This document shows positions 12,796 to 23,984 of a stretch of 64,000 nt of DNA, piece by piece (within the stretch, counting starts at the first letter, position 1; each line of letters opens with the position of its first letter). The translations under genes and the position numbers were made by a program. Source of the DNA: Inonotus obliquus (lineage: Eukaryota > Basidiomycota > Agaricomycetes > Hymenochaetales > Hymenochaetaceae); the NCBI GenBank assembly GCA_032164295.1, contig JAJHTX010000001.1:2976001-3040000 (forward strand), read 5' to 3'. Below the pieces are notes generated by a model. The model saw nothing but the letters and a program-made list of their open reading frames with translations. It was not told the origin of the DNA and made no database searches.

Positions 12796-12909
12796 CCAGA
12801 GTCTTTCTGCCTCAGGTTATTCCGTCCCAGGTCAATCGAGCTATAGAATCATTCAAGTACAGTATCTGTCAAGATGCCGCAACTTTCCTGCGGATTATTC
12901 GGATGTCAG
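12796..12909. repeat. Direct repeat, copy A
   Basis: The first 52 bp (12796-12847) are identical to 15524-15575, and similarity with mismatches continues to about 12909. The two copies lie in the same orientation 2.73 kb apart and enclose the DUF6533 gene. I could not match the repeat to a known mobile element and saw no target-site duplication. Confidence 0.85.
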
Positions 12910-13039
12910 AAGGAATGGAGGTATTCTGTGTCGAGGTCGGTCGACTTATAACCGGACATTCTTACATAATCCCGAATGTACCAATACCAGCAGTACGCAT
13001 AGATTGAAGACGAGGTGAAATTACGCCAGTTGTTCGTCT

Positions 13040-13268
13040 CCACTGTCCATCGCTCCGCTTTCCCTGTGAAAGTATCAGACATTAGTCGCAAGAATGAGAT
13101 AAAGAACTAAGACCTTTGAGGAGTAACAGGTTCTGCAAAATCTATCTCGCTTATTACTTCACTTCCACTGTGCGTCGCTCCGCTTTCCCTGAACGAGTAT
13201 CAGACCCGAGTTACGAAGAGGAGATAAAGAAACGATACGTTTGAGGATTAACAGGTTCTTCAAAGTCA
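13040..13268. repeat. Imperfect tandem duplication (about 104 bp, offset 125 bp)
   Basis: 13040-13143 and 13165-13268 align over their whole length, sharing CGCTCCGCTTTCCCTG, AGTATCAGAC, GAGATAAAGAA and TAACAGGTTCT. The right copy contains the last 19 codons and stop of the DUF6533 gene on the minus strand. The left copy encodes a similar tail (DFAEPVTPQ) that stops early, so it looks like a decayed duplicate of the gene's 3' end. Confidence 0.85.
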
Positions 13269-14806
13269 AGTGAGCTCATCGTTCTTGACGGTGTCCTGTA
13301 ACTCGTTCCTTCATTTTGACCCCGCTCTCCGCCTTCTTTTAGATTGAAAAGCATTCGACTGCCGAGGAGACAGAGGAATGACGGGTTTCCAAGTTGATTA
13401 AGAATTACTGCCAGAAAGGTGTCTGGAATTTGTAATTTGAACTCCAAAACGGCGAACACGGAACAGGAGATGGTGCTGATAGACATGTTAGCTAACGAAT
13501 CTCAAGAGAGATAAATGCATACAGAGCAAAATACACAATCTGGTCTTCTATAAGGACCTTGACGAGCGTGAACCCCTTGAAACCAGCGGACATTTTCCAG
13601 TACTCCGCAGCCTTGTACAACGCGAGGATCATGAGAAGGGATCCATACGCCAACGGCACTAACCTGATCAGATTTAGCTAGCGGCTATGATTGTTCCATA
13701 TCACTCACCAATCGACCACTTCCAGCCGCCATGCTGGAAAGGTGCTTATTCCACAAACTGAGATATTCGCGAACACGCCAACTGCGACTGAACGAAGGTA
13801 AGCGCTTGCAGCACAGTTCAGGCACCACGGGACATACGGCGTGCGAGTATAGTCAAGTAAATGAACAATCCTAATTTAAACGCGGCCTCCAATGCGAGTA
13901 ATGTCTTCAGGCATATCGACAGTGTCTTGTCTGTACAAAGATGAGCTGGATATATTCTAATCCACGATGCCTACCTTGAGAATACAGAGCAAGCACACGA
14001 ATCATTAGAATATCTGTACGCATGATAATTATAGGAGGGACAGAAGGAAAAGCACGGATCACGCACAATCAATCGAAATAATGATCACCCAGTCTTATGT
14101 GCAGTTAGATTCTATTCGACTAGCTCGCGAAGAATGCTCACTGGAGATGTTCGCCATCCACACCGAAAATCTGCCTGAGGTGCATCAGATTTGCTGGTAT
14201 GACTCTAATGCTAGCTACTCACATCTGGGCGAATATCGGTCAGTGGCGAAGTATAGATGGTGCCGGGAAACTCACAGTGGAAGGGTCGCATTGAACGATG
14301 CCACTTGAGGTTTTCAATTGTCAGTTCCACGACTAGATTCAGAATTCCGATCGACTTGCCATAGAGGAAGGCGGCAGAACCAAGGATTCCAGTATAGCGA
14401 TTCTACAGAATTCCCACTACCGGAGGAGCGTCACAGAGAGAATCACTCACCATAAAATAGACGAAATCGACTGGACTCCGCGGGAGTTTCTGGGTCGTCT
14501 CTGGTAAGCGCTGGAGGTATGAAAAGCGAAAGAATCTGAACTAAATACCCAAAAGTATTTAACCTAGACGATTAGAAAGTTCAGCTTGCATAAGCGATTC
14601 AGTTGTTCATTCGCACTTCTTTATCAAAAGTTATAACTGAGGTATTGTCAGCCCATGTCGTGTATGTATGGATCGCTTTGCTTACTGGCATCGTAGACGA
14701 GGAGTGCAACAATCGCGACCTGAAATTCCTGACTGATACGCCATTCCAAGACAAATTCTTTGAGATCACTGGGGTCGACGGTGCCGGATCGAGCTAAAAG
14801 TAACAT
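13211..14806 (-). CDS. DUF6533-type multipass membrane protein
   Basis: Member of a large mushroom family of unknown function, with a seven-helix-like layout. Read on the minus strand, 14806 gives MLLLARSGTVDPSD and then the family signature in pieces: VAIVALLVYDA, ITFDKEVKYFW, NRYTGILGSAAF. These are followed by further helices (ILMIRVLALYSQ, LALEAAFKLGLFIYLTI, YGSLLMILALYKAAEYW) and the conserved end LIEDQIVYFALYA, ILNQLGNPSFLCLLGSRMLFNLKE. There are at least seven introns; exact boundaries in the middle (13900-14450) are not all fixed. The C-terminal stop lies inside a duplicated segment. I infer plasma or internal membrane location from the helices only. Confidence 0.7.
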
Positions 14807-15523
14807 GGATTGGAATGGAAGGACTGAATGAGTAGACGGGACCTTTGGTACTCAAGTGAAGCATACAATATTTATACGTGCTATTGGTGATAGCAGCTAC
14901 AAGGATGCACCACGGAAACAAGATTGGAGTAGCTATTGAAATGTACTCCCCAACAAGAGATGTGTTTCAAAGATTGATGAGGTATTTGCATGCGTATCGG
15001 CTCTGTTGAGAGATTAGAACGTCCTACTGATCTGGCCTTTCAGAGAAGATCACCCACTCATTATCATATTTAAACTAGCTTTCAGCACTTCCTCTCTTCT
15101 GTAAATAAGAATGACATCGCCCTTTACGAGTTGACTGAAGCAACAAATCAGCAGGGCAGTAAATCCACTGTACCGTACCTAGTCTTGTGCACTTGGGGTC
15201 AATGCCCGGTGTGTGGCGAGTTGAATTGGCAAGGATGAGACTATCACATTGTTGAGAGCATGATGGGGATATTCGAACGAAGCAGCGAAGAACGGCGGGA
15301 CCTGAGGTCTCAGGTGAGTTCAATCTATGTGATAATCAAAGCGAGATGCAACCTACAGCGTTACACGATATGGTTGTCGTCGCGCAAACATAGTCTGCCA
15401 CCGAGATGATCATAGCCCAGTTGTTATGGACTTTGGATGATTCGGAAGAGGCAAGGTCATATCTCAAGCTCTAGAAGCCCTGGAACATCGAGGTACAAGG
15501 CAGGAGACGACCAACCTCGTATC
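14807..15523. other. Intergenic with possible gene remnant
   Basis: On the minus strand, short open stretches with hydrophobic character occur (for example MIISVADYVCATTTISCN near 15350-15420 and a run ending ILIYRREEVLKAS near 15080). They resemble membrane-protein fragments but cannot be joined into a gene. A decayed second DUF6533 copy is possible. Confidence 0.3.
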
Positions 15524-15641
15524 CCAGAGTCTTTCTGCCTCAGGTTATTCCGTCCCAGGTCAATCGAGCTATAGACTTATTTATGCGCAGTATCTATCAA
15601 GATACCGCAGCTTTCCCAAGGATCTTTTCGTATATCAAAGG
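15524..15641. repeat. Direct repeat, copy A'
   Basis: Partner of 12796-12909, with 52 identical bases at its left end followed by a diverged part (AGTATCTATCAAGATACCGC against AGTATCTGTCAAGATGCCGC). It lies about 360 bp upstream of the second Ulp-like gene. Confidence 0.85.
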
Positions 15642-16003
15642 TCTTCTCTGACCTTTTTTCACATGGCAGAATATTATGTAAACTTCACCTTGATGCTCAT
15701 GCAACAATCGTACGTGGCGTGCCCTCGCACGCGCCATTGAAACCCAGAATCGATACCCATATTTGCCCATTGTACTTCGACTTTGCTCTTTCGTTGTGGC
15801 ATGGTGAGAAGTATTTACCTCTGTAGGCTGTCGCTTGGCAGAATGCGCAAGGCGGTATGCAATGTTCGTCTGTTTGCTTTGGTCAAATTAATATTGCTGT
15901 TGCATTGAAGCGACGCTTGGCCAATATATAATCACGCCCTTTTAGTAGACTCGCTACTCTGCTACTAGTATTCCCAGTCCAGTCTTGCAGGAAGAGTTCG
16001 ACG

Positions 16004-16888
16004 ATGTCTACGAGTAAAAGGCGGGCTCTTTCTCTGAGTCCAAGTCCAGAAGCTAGTACTAGTAGTAAACGTCCGAAGACGACTAGTACCGATGGACCGA
16101 CTAACAAATGGGAATTTCACGACAGCATCGCAGCCTACCAAGAAATATCGAATGTACACAGACGGCCGGGTGATAATGTTTCCGAGCTCGAGGGGGAGGA
16201 AGTCACAAAGCAAGACTTCCTACGTCTCTCCCCAGCCAAGAAAGGGAAACAAGGGTGGCTGAATGATGCGATTATCAATTTCTACGGCAAACTTATCGTT
16301 AAGCGAGCGTCGGACAATCCGGGAAAATTCTTGGAAGTGCACTATTTCTCAACCCATTTCTGGACGAATCTGTCAACCAAAGGCTACAAAGAAGGGGGTC
16401 TGGCGAAGTGGACGAAGAATGTTGACATCTTTTCGAAGGATATCATCATTTTGGCCGTCCTTCATAACAAAGATCATTGGATATCGGCAGCGATCGATTT
16501 CAAAAAGAAACGTATTGTATCGTGTAATAGTGAGCCTGAGGACAAGGCAAAAGCCAGGCCAAAAGTCTGCGATGTGAGTATTCTCAGATATGCATCATCT
16601 CAACTTTCTGAACGTCGTCTCGGATATCAGACCTTAAGAACGTACCTGAATGAGGAACACAGGGATAAGAAGAAAAAGGATTTCGACTTCACCGGGTGGG
16701 AAAACTGCAAACCCACTAATTATCCACGCCAGGACAATGAACAAGACTGTGGTGTCTTTACGTGCATGACACTGGAATACCTGTCTCGCGGAAAGTATAG
16801 GATCGATTTTACCCAAAAAGAAATGCCATTTCTTCGGAGACGAATGCAGTTGGAGATTAGTAGAGCTAATCTCGAGGAGCCACTCTGA
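16004..16888 (+). CDS. Shortened Ulp1-like paralogue, triad Asp replaced by Asn
   Basis: Exons 16004-16573 and 16631-16888 give 275 aa. The intron sits exactly where the 591-aa paralogue has one (before the LR-YL-EEH segment), so the two share ancestry. It keeps a short Ser/Lys-rich N-terminus like the paralogue's, then goes almost directly to the C48 domain. It has GWLNDAIINFYGKL, the histidine in KDHWISAAID, the glutamine region RQDNEQD and the cysteine in DCGVF. The position equal to the catalytic aspartate (ISFDS) reads VSCNS, an Asn. The roughly 290-residue N-terminal extension is missing. The intron is 57 nt and has no stop, so retention would add 19 residues in frame. It may be a weak or inactive protease that still binds SUMO; this is inference. 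Confidence 0.85.
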   Translation: MSTSKRRALSLSPSPEASTSSKRPKTTSTDGPTNKWEFHDSIAAYQEISNVHRRPGDNVSELEGEEVTKQDFLRLSPAKKGKQGWLNDAIINFYGKLIVKRASDNPGKFLEVHYFSTHFWTNLSTKGYKEGGLAKWTKNVDIFSKDIIILAVLHNKDHWISAAIDFKKKRIVSCNSEPEDKAKARPKVCDVSILRYASSQLSERRLGYQTLRTYLNEEHRDKKKKDFDFTGWENCKPTNYPRQDNEQDCGVFTCMTLEYLSRGKYRIDFTQKEMPFLRRRMQLEISRANLEEPL

Positions 16889-17037
16889 GTTCGTGCACAT
16901 CATACAGTCTTTCCTTCTATCCCATATATTCAAGTAGCATCAGTTCCATGTAGAGTTGGGTCCCGATTAAATCCAAAGAACTCCCTTGTCCAGTGCGGGA
17001 AGTTCATGCCGGTAATAATGATGATGCAAAAGAGTGA

Positions 17038-17577
17038 TTATCGTCTGAACCACCATACAACGATGAAGAACCAGAATACTAAGATGAGGAAGATTATGTA
17101 CCACAGCCAACGACAGCCTTGTCGTTCTGCCATGTTGTTCATTCGGCGGAAAGTGCCGGAGAGTATGCCTGTCGTTTCCTCGAAGGCATCATTCTGAGTG
17201 AGCAAAGTGTAAGTGCAATCTAGTGTGTAGAGAGTAATCGCGCGTCGCACCATCTGGCTCAGCTGCACAGCAGAGTCGCGTATCTCGTTCCCAATCCCAA
17301 CAGTAATCTATCCCATATTCAACTATAGGCACACTCGCTCGAATCTGAGGAGACTCACGCTCTTGAGCGCTTTGACTTTAGCACTAAGTCCCTCAATGGC
17401 CTCATCATTTTGGGATTCTAGCTCGTCGGCGGTGCGGGTTGCATTAGTTAGATAAGGAGAGGCACTGCGACTGGAGTGGGAGGAAGAGTATGGATCCGAA
17501 TGACCGAAGAGAGCGGAACGATCTCGTAGGGAGGAGTTTTGGTTTATGGAGAATCTACGAAGAGGTACGTTATACAT
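17038..17577 (-). CDS. Qc-SNARE, Bet1/Sft1 type
   Basis: Membrane-fusion protein of ER-Golgi or intra-Golgi traffic. Exons 17577-17359, 17307-17251 and 17193-17038 give 143 aa. A Ser-rich N-terminus with RSALFGHSDPY is followed by a heptad SNARE motif (from ADELESQNDEAI to RRMNNMAERQG) and a C-terminal hydrophobic anchor rich in Trp, Phe and Ile that ends WWFRR, so the protein is tail-anchored. The SNARE zero layer should be Gln; VQLSQMNDAF fits. I chose the ATG at 17577 because it opens the frame without an unusually small intron; a slightly different start is possible. Bet1 and Sft1 cannot be separated from this sequence alone. Confidence 0.85.
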
Positions 17578-17785
17578 CCTCGTACATTGACTTTACGCGA
17601 ACCTTTGTGTCATCTTCTTATTAGCATCGCGCCAGGTGGCCAGTAGCTTTGGTAGTGTAGTGTGAAGACTTAGGGAGGACGTTTTAACACGTCAGGCATC
17701 ACGTGGCAAACGCGACCAAAATAATTCGAGATTTTCTCTTGAAGCATACTCAGACTCACACTGGCACTTGCAAGTAGAGTTGCCC

Positions 17786-20702
17786 ATGCTTTCACGCTCC
17801 CTACGTCGTGTATGCGCAATATCAGCCGACTCGTCCCTCTCTCATGTTCGATATGCTGCAAATACCGCGGTACAGAAGACCACAGTTAATAACGGCGATA
17901 TAAAACGAATAAAGAAAACTGCGAAACGTCTTATCCATGGTGCGAAGCAGGGAAAACGCAATCCAGAATGGAAACATACGTATGCAAAGTCAGGGGAGGC
18001 TAAGCGAATTGAGCAAGATGTGCTGGCGAAGAAGGATTCGGAGCTTCATGACAGTGGCGCGGTTGCTGCAAATGCCTTTGCCGCTCGGCCTGTTGAGAGT
18101 TGGTCAACGGAGGAATTGTTACAGTCGTCTACCACTGTTCTACAGCCTGGGACATTCTTCGAACTACGACGGTGTGTTCAATTTTCTCTTCATGTATATT
18201 TTCAAGCTGACAACAACGCATTCGGAATGCAGGAGTTCGGAAATCGTAAATGGTGTTGTCCTTTCTACACTAATAAGTAATGTCGGCTACAATGGGGACG
18301 TGATGAGTATCACCACCCGGGGAGATGTAATCCGTCACCGTTCTTCGGATGTCATGTTTGCTATCCCAAACTTCGTCGATACTTATCTCGTAGAGCGGTG
18401 TGGGGATCTTGACCACCACGAGAACGAACATCAATTAGCGGCACGCCTGCGAGTGGTTAAAGCTGCACGAGAATTTGACCGCGTGGTCGAGAAAGAACAG
18501 TATCGTTTAGGACGTGCAATCAGGGATGTGTATCCTCAAGTCCGTGCTCGCGACTCGGACGAGTGGGGAAAAGTGACAACGTTGCAGGTCGCCCGAATGC
18601 TTGACGCAGCTCCGAACGTACCGATCACCACACTCTTTGCCGTGCACAAACAGCTCATGGACCGCGCAGATGAGTTTGTCTGTCACCCGAGCCGACACCG
18701 CTTCGTCCACTCATTCGACGTCCGACCCCTTTCACATCTTAAGAACATTGAGGTCGTGAAACAGATGGTCCGAGAGAAGAGCCCTGTCATCCATAATTTC
18801 CGGGAAAAGGCAAAGCTCCTCATAGATCGATATCGACAGCTCACTGCAGAGTCCGAAGGAGAGGCCCCCAGCGTGGCAGAAATTTCGGACGAAAAGTTTA
18901 CTCCAAAGGAACAGGAGATCATTACGTTCCTCAAGTATGCACTGACGTCTACTCGTCGGATTCAGCAAGATCCTTACGAAGGGAACATTCCTGCTCTCAT
19001 AAAGGACACGAACAGATACGATGAGCTTATTACGTCTCACATTGCGTTGATTTTCCTGCGCGAAATTGGGGTTTATACACCTTGGGAGGACATAGCAACG
19101 AAGGACAAAGATCTCCATCTACCGCCAGTAACTGAGGTCCCGACTTTACGGCCGGTCACAGCATCTTCAGCAGGTTCCGCACTGCAGAAGGTGCCGGTGA
19201 AGACTTCCGGACTGCTTACTGCGGACGCTCACGAAAATGTGCGGCACGACTTCGGAGATATGCCCGTGTACGTTATCGACGACGCACACGCGGAGGAATT
19301 GGATGATGGCGTTTCTGTTGAGACAGTGCCGGGAGAACCTAATTCTGCTTGGATACACGTCCATGTTGCCGATCCGACCTCATTTTTGCCAGTCACACAT
19401 CCATTAGCGCGGCAAATCCTGAAGCAGTCCGAATCCTACTATTTTGGACACAAGACGTACCCTATGCTTCCGGAGGACGTCGTCAAACTGTCTGACATGG
19501 GTCGCGATGACGTGCGCACCGTTGGCCAAAAGGTGCTAACGTTCAGTGCGAAGATTGGGTCAGATGCCCAGATACTGGACTATAAGGCCCGCGCCGGGAT
19601 CGTTCGCAATGTCCAGAAACTCAGATATGACGATGTGGACAGAGTTCTACTACCCCAAGCAGAACCTCCCCATTTCACACCATTTGAGCCGGAGTTCTCA
19701 GACTTGAACTCTGTGGACACCTCATACGTCTTACCCCATGTCGAAAATGTGAAACGCATATACGAGTTAACACGCCGCATCTGTAAAGAGAGAATCAAGG
19801 GGGGCGTGTTTATTTATTCATTAAATAAAGCGGAGGTATCGTTCTTGGATCGGCCCGTGTTACTGAATCCTTCGCATGTCGTGCATCCTATATTTTACCG
19901 TGGATATCCGAAGTTGCGATATCACGTTTTGAGAGGGGACGCTGGCGAGGTCGGTTCGCGATCGCTCATAGCGGAGTGTATGAAAATCGCAGGACGCGTC
20001 GCCTCTAGGTTTTGTATAGACTACAACATCCCTGCGATAAGGCGATCGATGGCTCGGATCGAACTGGACGATACCAAACTATCGCGCATTCTGGCCGCAC
20101 GGAACGATCTAGGCTACGTCGATGTCCGGGAAATAGTGCAAATAGGCGTAAACTTCCCATCTGGTGAAGCGACGACCAAACCGGCTGCACACTGGTTACT
20201 CGGTATTCCCGAAGGCGAAGGCTACAGCCGCTCCACATCTCCGCTCCGTCGCGCGGACGATATGATTATGCATTGGCAAATCAAATCCGCTCTGCTACCC
20301 AACGGTGGGGCTCCGCCACCTATAGACGAGGATGGCATGAAGCGCATTCTCGAAGAACTCAATGGTCGAAGACATGTAATCCGCACGGCACATCGGAGAC
20401 ATGCGAGACAATGGGCACATACATATATCAAACTCTTCATGGAGGAAGCACAGAAAACCGGTACCTGGACGGATTCGTCCAACATCCTCCGTGGAATGGA
20501 TGCAATCGTCGTTCAAAACCCTGTGTATAACCAGGTAAGGTGGTCAGCCTATCAAGACCTTTACCTCCCAAAGTTAGGCGTACTAGCGGTTTTGCCTGTT
20601 TCACAAGCCAATCCGGTTCCGATCGGTTCTATGGTAAAAGTGAACATGAAATGCCTATTTTCTTACGACTTGAACCCAATTTTAGAGGCGGAGCTAGCAT
20701 AA
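17786..20702 (+). CDS. Mitochondrial RNase II-family 3'-5' exoribonuclease (Dss1/CYT-4 type)
   Basis: RNB-family exonuclease that degrades RNA in mitochondria, where yeast Dss1 partners the helicase Suv3. Exons 17786-18171 and 18233-20702 give 951 aa. The start MLSRSLRRVC is a typical basic presequence. Residues about 470-830 carry the RNB domain: HDFGDMPVYVIDDAHAEELDD with the cluster of aspartates that bind catalytic metal, then IHVHVADPT, PEDVVKLSDMG, and near the end SRSTSPLRRADDMIMHWQIK, the conserved YTRFTSPIRRY-like block in a diverged form. The TTG in frame at 17768 was not used. Activity is likely because the Asp cluster is intact. Its 5' flank is shared with the divergent SNARE gene (208 bp apart). 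Confidence 0.88.
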
Positions 20703-21427
20703 TCACACTTTCTATGAGGCAAATTTTCGCACTCTATGCAGAAACTTATCTCTCTTAAAAATCCTTCCCCATCTACGCTGACAATTGCTATCCTAGAACT
20801 ATGTACGTAGCCATTCACATCCACAATCCCTCCATTCTTAAAGAACTAGAGGCATAATCGCATGTCCATCGCACTATAATGCCATATAGAAACAGTGTTC
20901 GCATTCGTACGCTTAGTAAATTACACCCGGTAACCATAAGCGCAACGCTATGGGGGACCAAAAACTCTTCAAATCGCATAAACAATAAGAAAAGGAAGCA
21001 GCAGCAAAGAGAAAAGAGATGATGTTCCTGTGCTCCTTGCGAAAGCAAATAAGTAAGAGGTTATTGTACGGAGGACGGGATGTTGGTAGTAGACGGGGAA
21101 TAAAGACAGGTGGCTTCGGGCTTCGAGCTGCGTAACTACAGGTCACAAGAATAAGGTGGGGTCCGATCAAGGGCGTCAAGAGTCCTTTTGTTACCGCTAA
21201 TAAGGGAAACAAAGAAATCCGTATGAATGATAGGTATGTATGTAGTACAGAGGACGAGCTTCGACTAGTTGGCCCGTTGATTAGTCGATACTCATGCGAT
21301 TTGGGTTATTTGCCATGGGATACGATCGGTTGTGACTGTGTTTGGACTTCGTGCCGTTCCGCCTCAACGAGTTTGAACGACCTGTGTTCTTGCTCACTGG
21401 TGAATGAAAACAACCGTGAGTGAGTGA
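20703..21427. other. Convergent intergenic region
   Basis: 3' flanks of the exoribonuclease (+) and the UPF0658-like gene (-). It holds only short chance ORFs and an A-rich stretch at 20980-21015. Confidence 0.5.
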
Positions 21428-23016
21428 CTAAACTTCTAGATGACGAAAGTAAAACGTACTGTGATATCTAAGTCCGCCACCGAAGTTGCGCAGAACAAGG
21501 AAGGCTACAGCGACAGTCATGACGAGCAGGAAGATAGCAATGACAGCTAACAAAATTGAAAAAATTAGAGGTCGTGTCACTTAGGAAAGACTGTTTGGAA
21601 CCCACCGAAAACCGTTAATGTCTTTCTGACATCCTCAATGCTACTATCCAGCTCGTAGATCCTGAAGAGCTGCAAATCAAATAGACTTTGAGCAACATTC
21701 CAGGAGAGCAAGCAACTCGCCGAACCTTGTAAACGAAATAAACCATGGCACCTCCACAGCCGAGCATGAACGCTAACATCATATACGTGTGCTCATAGCG
21801 CGCGGCAAAAGTTCCGGCAATAAGAACTACAATCGAGAACGGCAAAGCCGCCAACGTAACGTAGTATTCCCAATCGCGATCAATCAAGACCAATGCGATA
21901 AGTTGGACGCAGAATCCGACGAAGAAGAATACGTCGAACTTCATAATGCCCACGAAGACTTGATATTGCGCGTACATTCGCCTCACCTGGCGATCGGCTC
22001 CCAGTTGCTTGTACACCTTCCAACCGAATTCCTGCCAGATCTTCCACCCGAGCGCGATGTAAGCTATTTCAGCGACTGAAATTACGATTGGGATGATCGC
22101 AGTGAGGACGTTGACAGGTATATTTGATATACCGCTGTCAGCACTGCTGCTGCTAGCACTGAGGGCCGCTACTGAGTTCCGAATTTCGAAAATCTGAATG
22201 ACCGCATAAACGAGGAACAGAGCATTGAAGACGCTATGATGGTGAACAGAAAGCCATGAGATGGAGGGTTGAATAGTAGCAGAAAGAAGCACGAACGTCA
22301 GGAACACGAATTGTAATGTGTTTCGTGCATGCACAGCATCTATCGCCATAGCAAGCTGAAATACACTTTATGTATGTGAGCAGCTGAACCATCTCATGAT
22401 GTCGCAGGACGTACTGAGCGAAGACAAAAATGCCCAAATACACAGGTAACCTTCGGGTTGCCAAATCCCCCGTCTCCGTGAAGACCCTGATCCTCAGGTA
22501 GAGATCCGCTTCAATGGTGAGGTCGATTATCGTCTCAAGGAGTACTGTGAGCACGTAGAGTCGACATGCCATAGAATCTGGTAAGATCTAAACCATTATA
22601 AAAAGTGATGAGATACGACTTGTGATTATGGTAGATAGCACGCTAACCTTTTGGAGGAAACTTCGTTTTTCGACCTTTACCGTCTCTTTTGGTGTATTGA
22701 GATGACAGTCAGACGCAACGCCGTCTGGACCAACTTGCGCTTCCGACTGGCCATCCCATGAGCCCTGTAAGGAAGGTTTAGGGCCGTGGGGAGGGTACAT
22801 GGGAGGACTGTTGTCGTGTGATGGCGGATATGAACCGTTAAGGGAAAAGGAAGACTGCTTCGGCAGCGGGACGGCTGTGGTGGTGTAGGAGTCAATGATA
22901 TCGTCCTCTGCGGGGGGTTTGTAGTCATCTAAGCCATTCCAATCCGTACGGACAGGGTAGGAAGGAAGATGACTTGAGGAGACATTTGCAGCGTAAATAT
23001 TCCTCTGGGACGCCAT
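21428..23016 (-). CDS. Multipass membrane protein, UPF0658 Golgi-type
   Basis: The start MASQRNIYAANVSS lies at 23016. Exon 1 (23016-22648) encodes a hydrophilic, Pro/Ser-rich cytosolic region of 123 residues. Later exons give at least seven hydrophobic segments: VLLETIIDLTIEADLYLRI, LGIFVFAQ, NTLQFVFLTFVLLSATIQPS, FNALFLVYAVIQI, VLTAIIPIVISVAEIAYIALGWKIW, FVGFCVQLIALVLI and a final AVIAIFLLVMTVAVAFLVL. It closes with FGGGLRYHSTF. The layout (NT-Q segment, ALFLVYAVIQ, FGGGL near the end) fits the fungal UPF0658 proteins annotated in the Golgi membrane, whose function is unknown. The splice junction near 22340-22410 is not settled. Family assignment is from memory of motifs. Confidence 0.65.
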
Positions 23017-23510
23017 GTCGGAAGTGAGATTCGGTGAGAAGACTGGCCGCGTGAGGAACCCAAGCGATGGAGATGTGTCGTCCCGCGATACTTGAAAAGT
23101 CGTATGCAAAGAGCGTGTAGCTGAGGAGAAAGGAGCGGGTTGATGAAGGAGGGAGGATGAGCTGTGAGAGCGGCTGGTAGGGAAGATGAAAGTCACGGTT
23201 AATAGAATAATATTATTCAAGTGACAATGCGTTACGGGGTCCCCCGTCAGCCTCGCTCACGTGACGTAGAGTATATGTTACATCTCCCGCGCAACGGCTA
23301 CTCTCCCCGCCCCCGTATCCTGAATCCTTTTCTCCCTCTCCCCTGCTTCTCGCTTCTGCTTCATCTTCTCTACCCCTATCGCTATTTCAACCGCAGCGTT
23401 GTTCAGCGCCATCGTTTTTACCCTAGTCAGTCGTTCTTCTTACAAGTAATCCGTCTCTACTCGTCGTACAAGCTCGGCCGCCGACTGTCCCTCCGTCACC
23501 TTCAATAAAT
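23017..23510. promoter_or_regulatory. Divergent promoter region
   Basis: Lies between the start codons of the UPF0658-like gene (-) and the small membrane protein (+). A CACGTGAC motif at 23259-23266, an E-box-like palindrome CACGTG, and long C/T-rich tracts (23300-23400) are typical of strong fungal promoters. No factor can be named with certainty. Confidence 0.4.
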
Positions 23511-23984
23511 ATGCCTGCTCCACAAACTCCCAAAGGTTTCTTCAGCGCCAAGCCAGCCGGATGGAAAAAGCCTGGCCAGCCAGGTCAGCCAAAGGCTTCC
23601 AACCTTGATGCAGCCGAGAAGGCGCAGTCACCTCAGAGAATCACGGCCGAAGGTCCTGAGAAACCCAAGAAGAGCTGTACTCCTCAGCATGTCGCTTTCC
23701 GTACCTTCATCCAACCCTACAAGAAGCGGTACGCCTCATGCAAAGGTGAATACAATTACTGCCCATCATCATTGCTTATCAGCATATAAATAACTTAAAT
23801 CTCTCTAGTCATCGGTATCATTGCCACTGCAATTATCATGGTCACCCTTGTAGTCGTTCTGCTGCTTTTCTGCGGTGTCTTCCAAGAGGCCAAAGAACGT
23901 GCCGAGAGCCATGCCATTGGACAAGTGCTTCAGGACTACTCGATCACTTATGAGCCTCAATCTACAGCTGCTGCTTATGCCTAG
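23511..23984 (+). CDS. Small single-pass membrane protein
   Basis: Exons 23511-23745 and 23809-23984 give 136 aa. The first 75 residues are basic and rich in Pro, Lys and Gln (GFFSAKPAGWKKPGQPGQPK). One strong transmembrane helix follows right after the intron (IGIIATAIIMVTLVVVLLLF), then a 45-residue tail ending TAAAYA. I do not recognise the family. The pyrimidine-rich leader directly before the ATG and the clean splice sites suggest an expressed gene. It converges on PTH2. Confidence 0.7.

Noticed and set aside
16574..16630. Reading the short Ulp gene as one uninterrupted exon
   Set aside because: GTGAGT...ATATCAG sits exactly at the intron position of the paralogue, so splicing is the simpler model.
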